Assembly: GCA_902576815.1 (NCBI GenBank)
Contig: CACGWQ010000013.1
Coordinates: 1 to 33,813 of the forward strand
From: an uncultured Pelagibacteraceae bacterium
Lineage (GTDB): Bacteria > Pseudomonadota > Alphaproteobacteria > Pelagibacterales > Pelagibacteraceae
Length of the DNA stretch: 33,813 nt
Reading direction: 5' to 3'
The first letter of the stretch is position 1, and every line of letters begins with the position of its first letter. Under the pieces are notes generated by a model, which saw only the letters and a program-made list of their open reading frames with translations, searched no databases and had not been told where the DNA came from. This document shows positions 33,449-33,813 of this stretch, piece by piece. The position numbers and the translations under genes are program-made.

Positions 33449-33813
33449 TTGAAAATAAAATCTAAAATTTTAATAATTGCAGGATCGGACTCCTCTGGTG
33501 GAGCGGGCATTCAAGCAGATATTAAATCAGTTACCTCTTTAGGTTCTTATGCTATGACAGCAGTCACAGCCGTTACAGCTCAGAATACAACAGGTGTTAA
33601 GTCTATAATTTCAATGAATAGTAAAGAAATTTCTAATCAAATCGAATTTACGTCAAAAGATATTAAACCAGACTCAGTAAAAATAGGAATGCTGCATTCT
33701 ACTAAAGTTATAAATTCAGTATTAAAATCAATAAAAAGATCAAATTTAAAAAAAATAATATTAGACCCTGTTATGGTAGCTAAAGGCGGAACTAAACTTA
33801 TTGATAGTAAAGC
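33449..33813 (+). CDS. thiD: Hydroxymethylpyrimidine/phosphomethylpyrimidine kinase, 3' end cut off by the window
   Basis: Two-step kinase that makes HMP pyrophosphate, the pyrimidine partner used by ThiE. 121 codons are visible, about the first half. Motifs: ILIIAGSDSSGGAGIQADIK at the N terminus, GSYAMTAVTAVTAQNT, SVKIGMLHS, and IILDPVMVAKGG. Start TTG 33449, 1 base after the glmM stop. It partners with thiE in the minus-strand operon. Cultured SAR11 strains are known to lack thiC and to depend on outside HMP, which this kinase would activate. Confidence 0.93.
   Translation, partial: MKIKSKILIIAGSDSSGGAGIQADIKSVTSLGSYAMTAVTAVTAQNTTGVKSIISMNSKEISNQIEFTSKDIKPDSVKIGMLHSTKVINSVLKSIKRSNLKKIILDPVMVAKGGTKLIDSK

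Noticed and set aside
1..33813. CRISPR array, insertion sequence, prophage, toxin-antitoxin or defence system
   Set aside because: No regularly spaced repeats, transposase, integrase, restriction or defence-type domains were found in any frame read; nearly every gene has a housekeeping or surface-glycan family match.

Overview
The window reads as a stretch of chromosome from a free-living marine alphaproteobacterium of the SAR11 type (Pelagibacterales). The grounds are a very AT-rich sequence with lysine- and asparagine-rich proteins, genes that abut or overlap almost everywhere, and several alphaproteobacterial signatures: the tiny aa3 oxidase subunit IV next to pntAA, a DUF1013/TrcR protein, the order tolQRAB-pal-cpoB-tilS-ftsH, and a 5S rRNA gene standing alone, away from 16S and 23S. 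The assignment to SAR11 is inference from content and order; no 16S or 23S is present.

Region 1 (1-6565) looks like one edge of a surface-polysaccharide island. It holds the full dTDP-L-rhamnose set (rmlB, cut at the left edge, then rmlD, rmlA, rmlC), a family 2 glycosyltransferase, a WecA/MraY-type sugar-phosphate transferase that would start a glycan on undecaprenyl phosphate, and an O-antigen ligase/polymerase-type membrane protein. Together they can make an activated deoxysugar, start a lipid-linked chain, extend it and polymerise it or transfer it to the envelope.

Region 2 (about 6580-7862) is the junction: an isolated 5S rRNA with a promoter placed so that transcription would start at its 5' end, followed at once by a sugar epimerase and two micro-genes, rpmJ (41 aa) and aa3 oxidase subunit IV (36 aa). 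Then come pntAA-pntAB-pntB (proton-driven NADPH supply) and a small transaldolase.

Region 3 (11316-19568, minus strand) runs tkt-gap-pgk-fba-thiE-efp-suhB-rpmE-DUF1013-rpsU-tRNA(fMet). The first five genes abut or overlap. They combine central carbon metabolism with thiamine phosphate synthesis, and transketolase needs thiamine diphosphate. Translation genes follow.

Region 4 (19621-33813, plus strand) holds a coiled-coil DUF4164-like protein, zapA, 5-formyl-THF cyclo-ligase, a YmdB-type phosphodiesterase, yebC, a RuvC-fold nuclease without ruvAB, the whole Tol-Pal system with cpoB, tilS, ftsH, folP, glmM and the start of thiD. It covers division, outer-membrane integrity, folate and cell-wall precursor synthesis.

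I see no CRISPR array, insertion sequence, integrase, phage module or obvious toxin-antitoxin pair, and no protein system that looks truly new. The points most worth a second look are the separately promoted 5S gene at the island boundary, the likely ATT start of rpsU behind the clearest Shine-Dalgarno sequence on the minus strand, and the RuvC-like gene without RuvAB partners. No stretch over about 300 bases lacks a gene.
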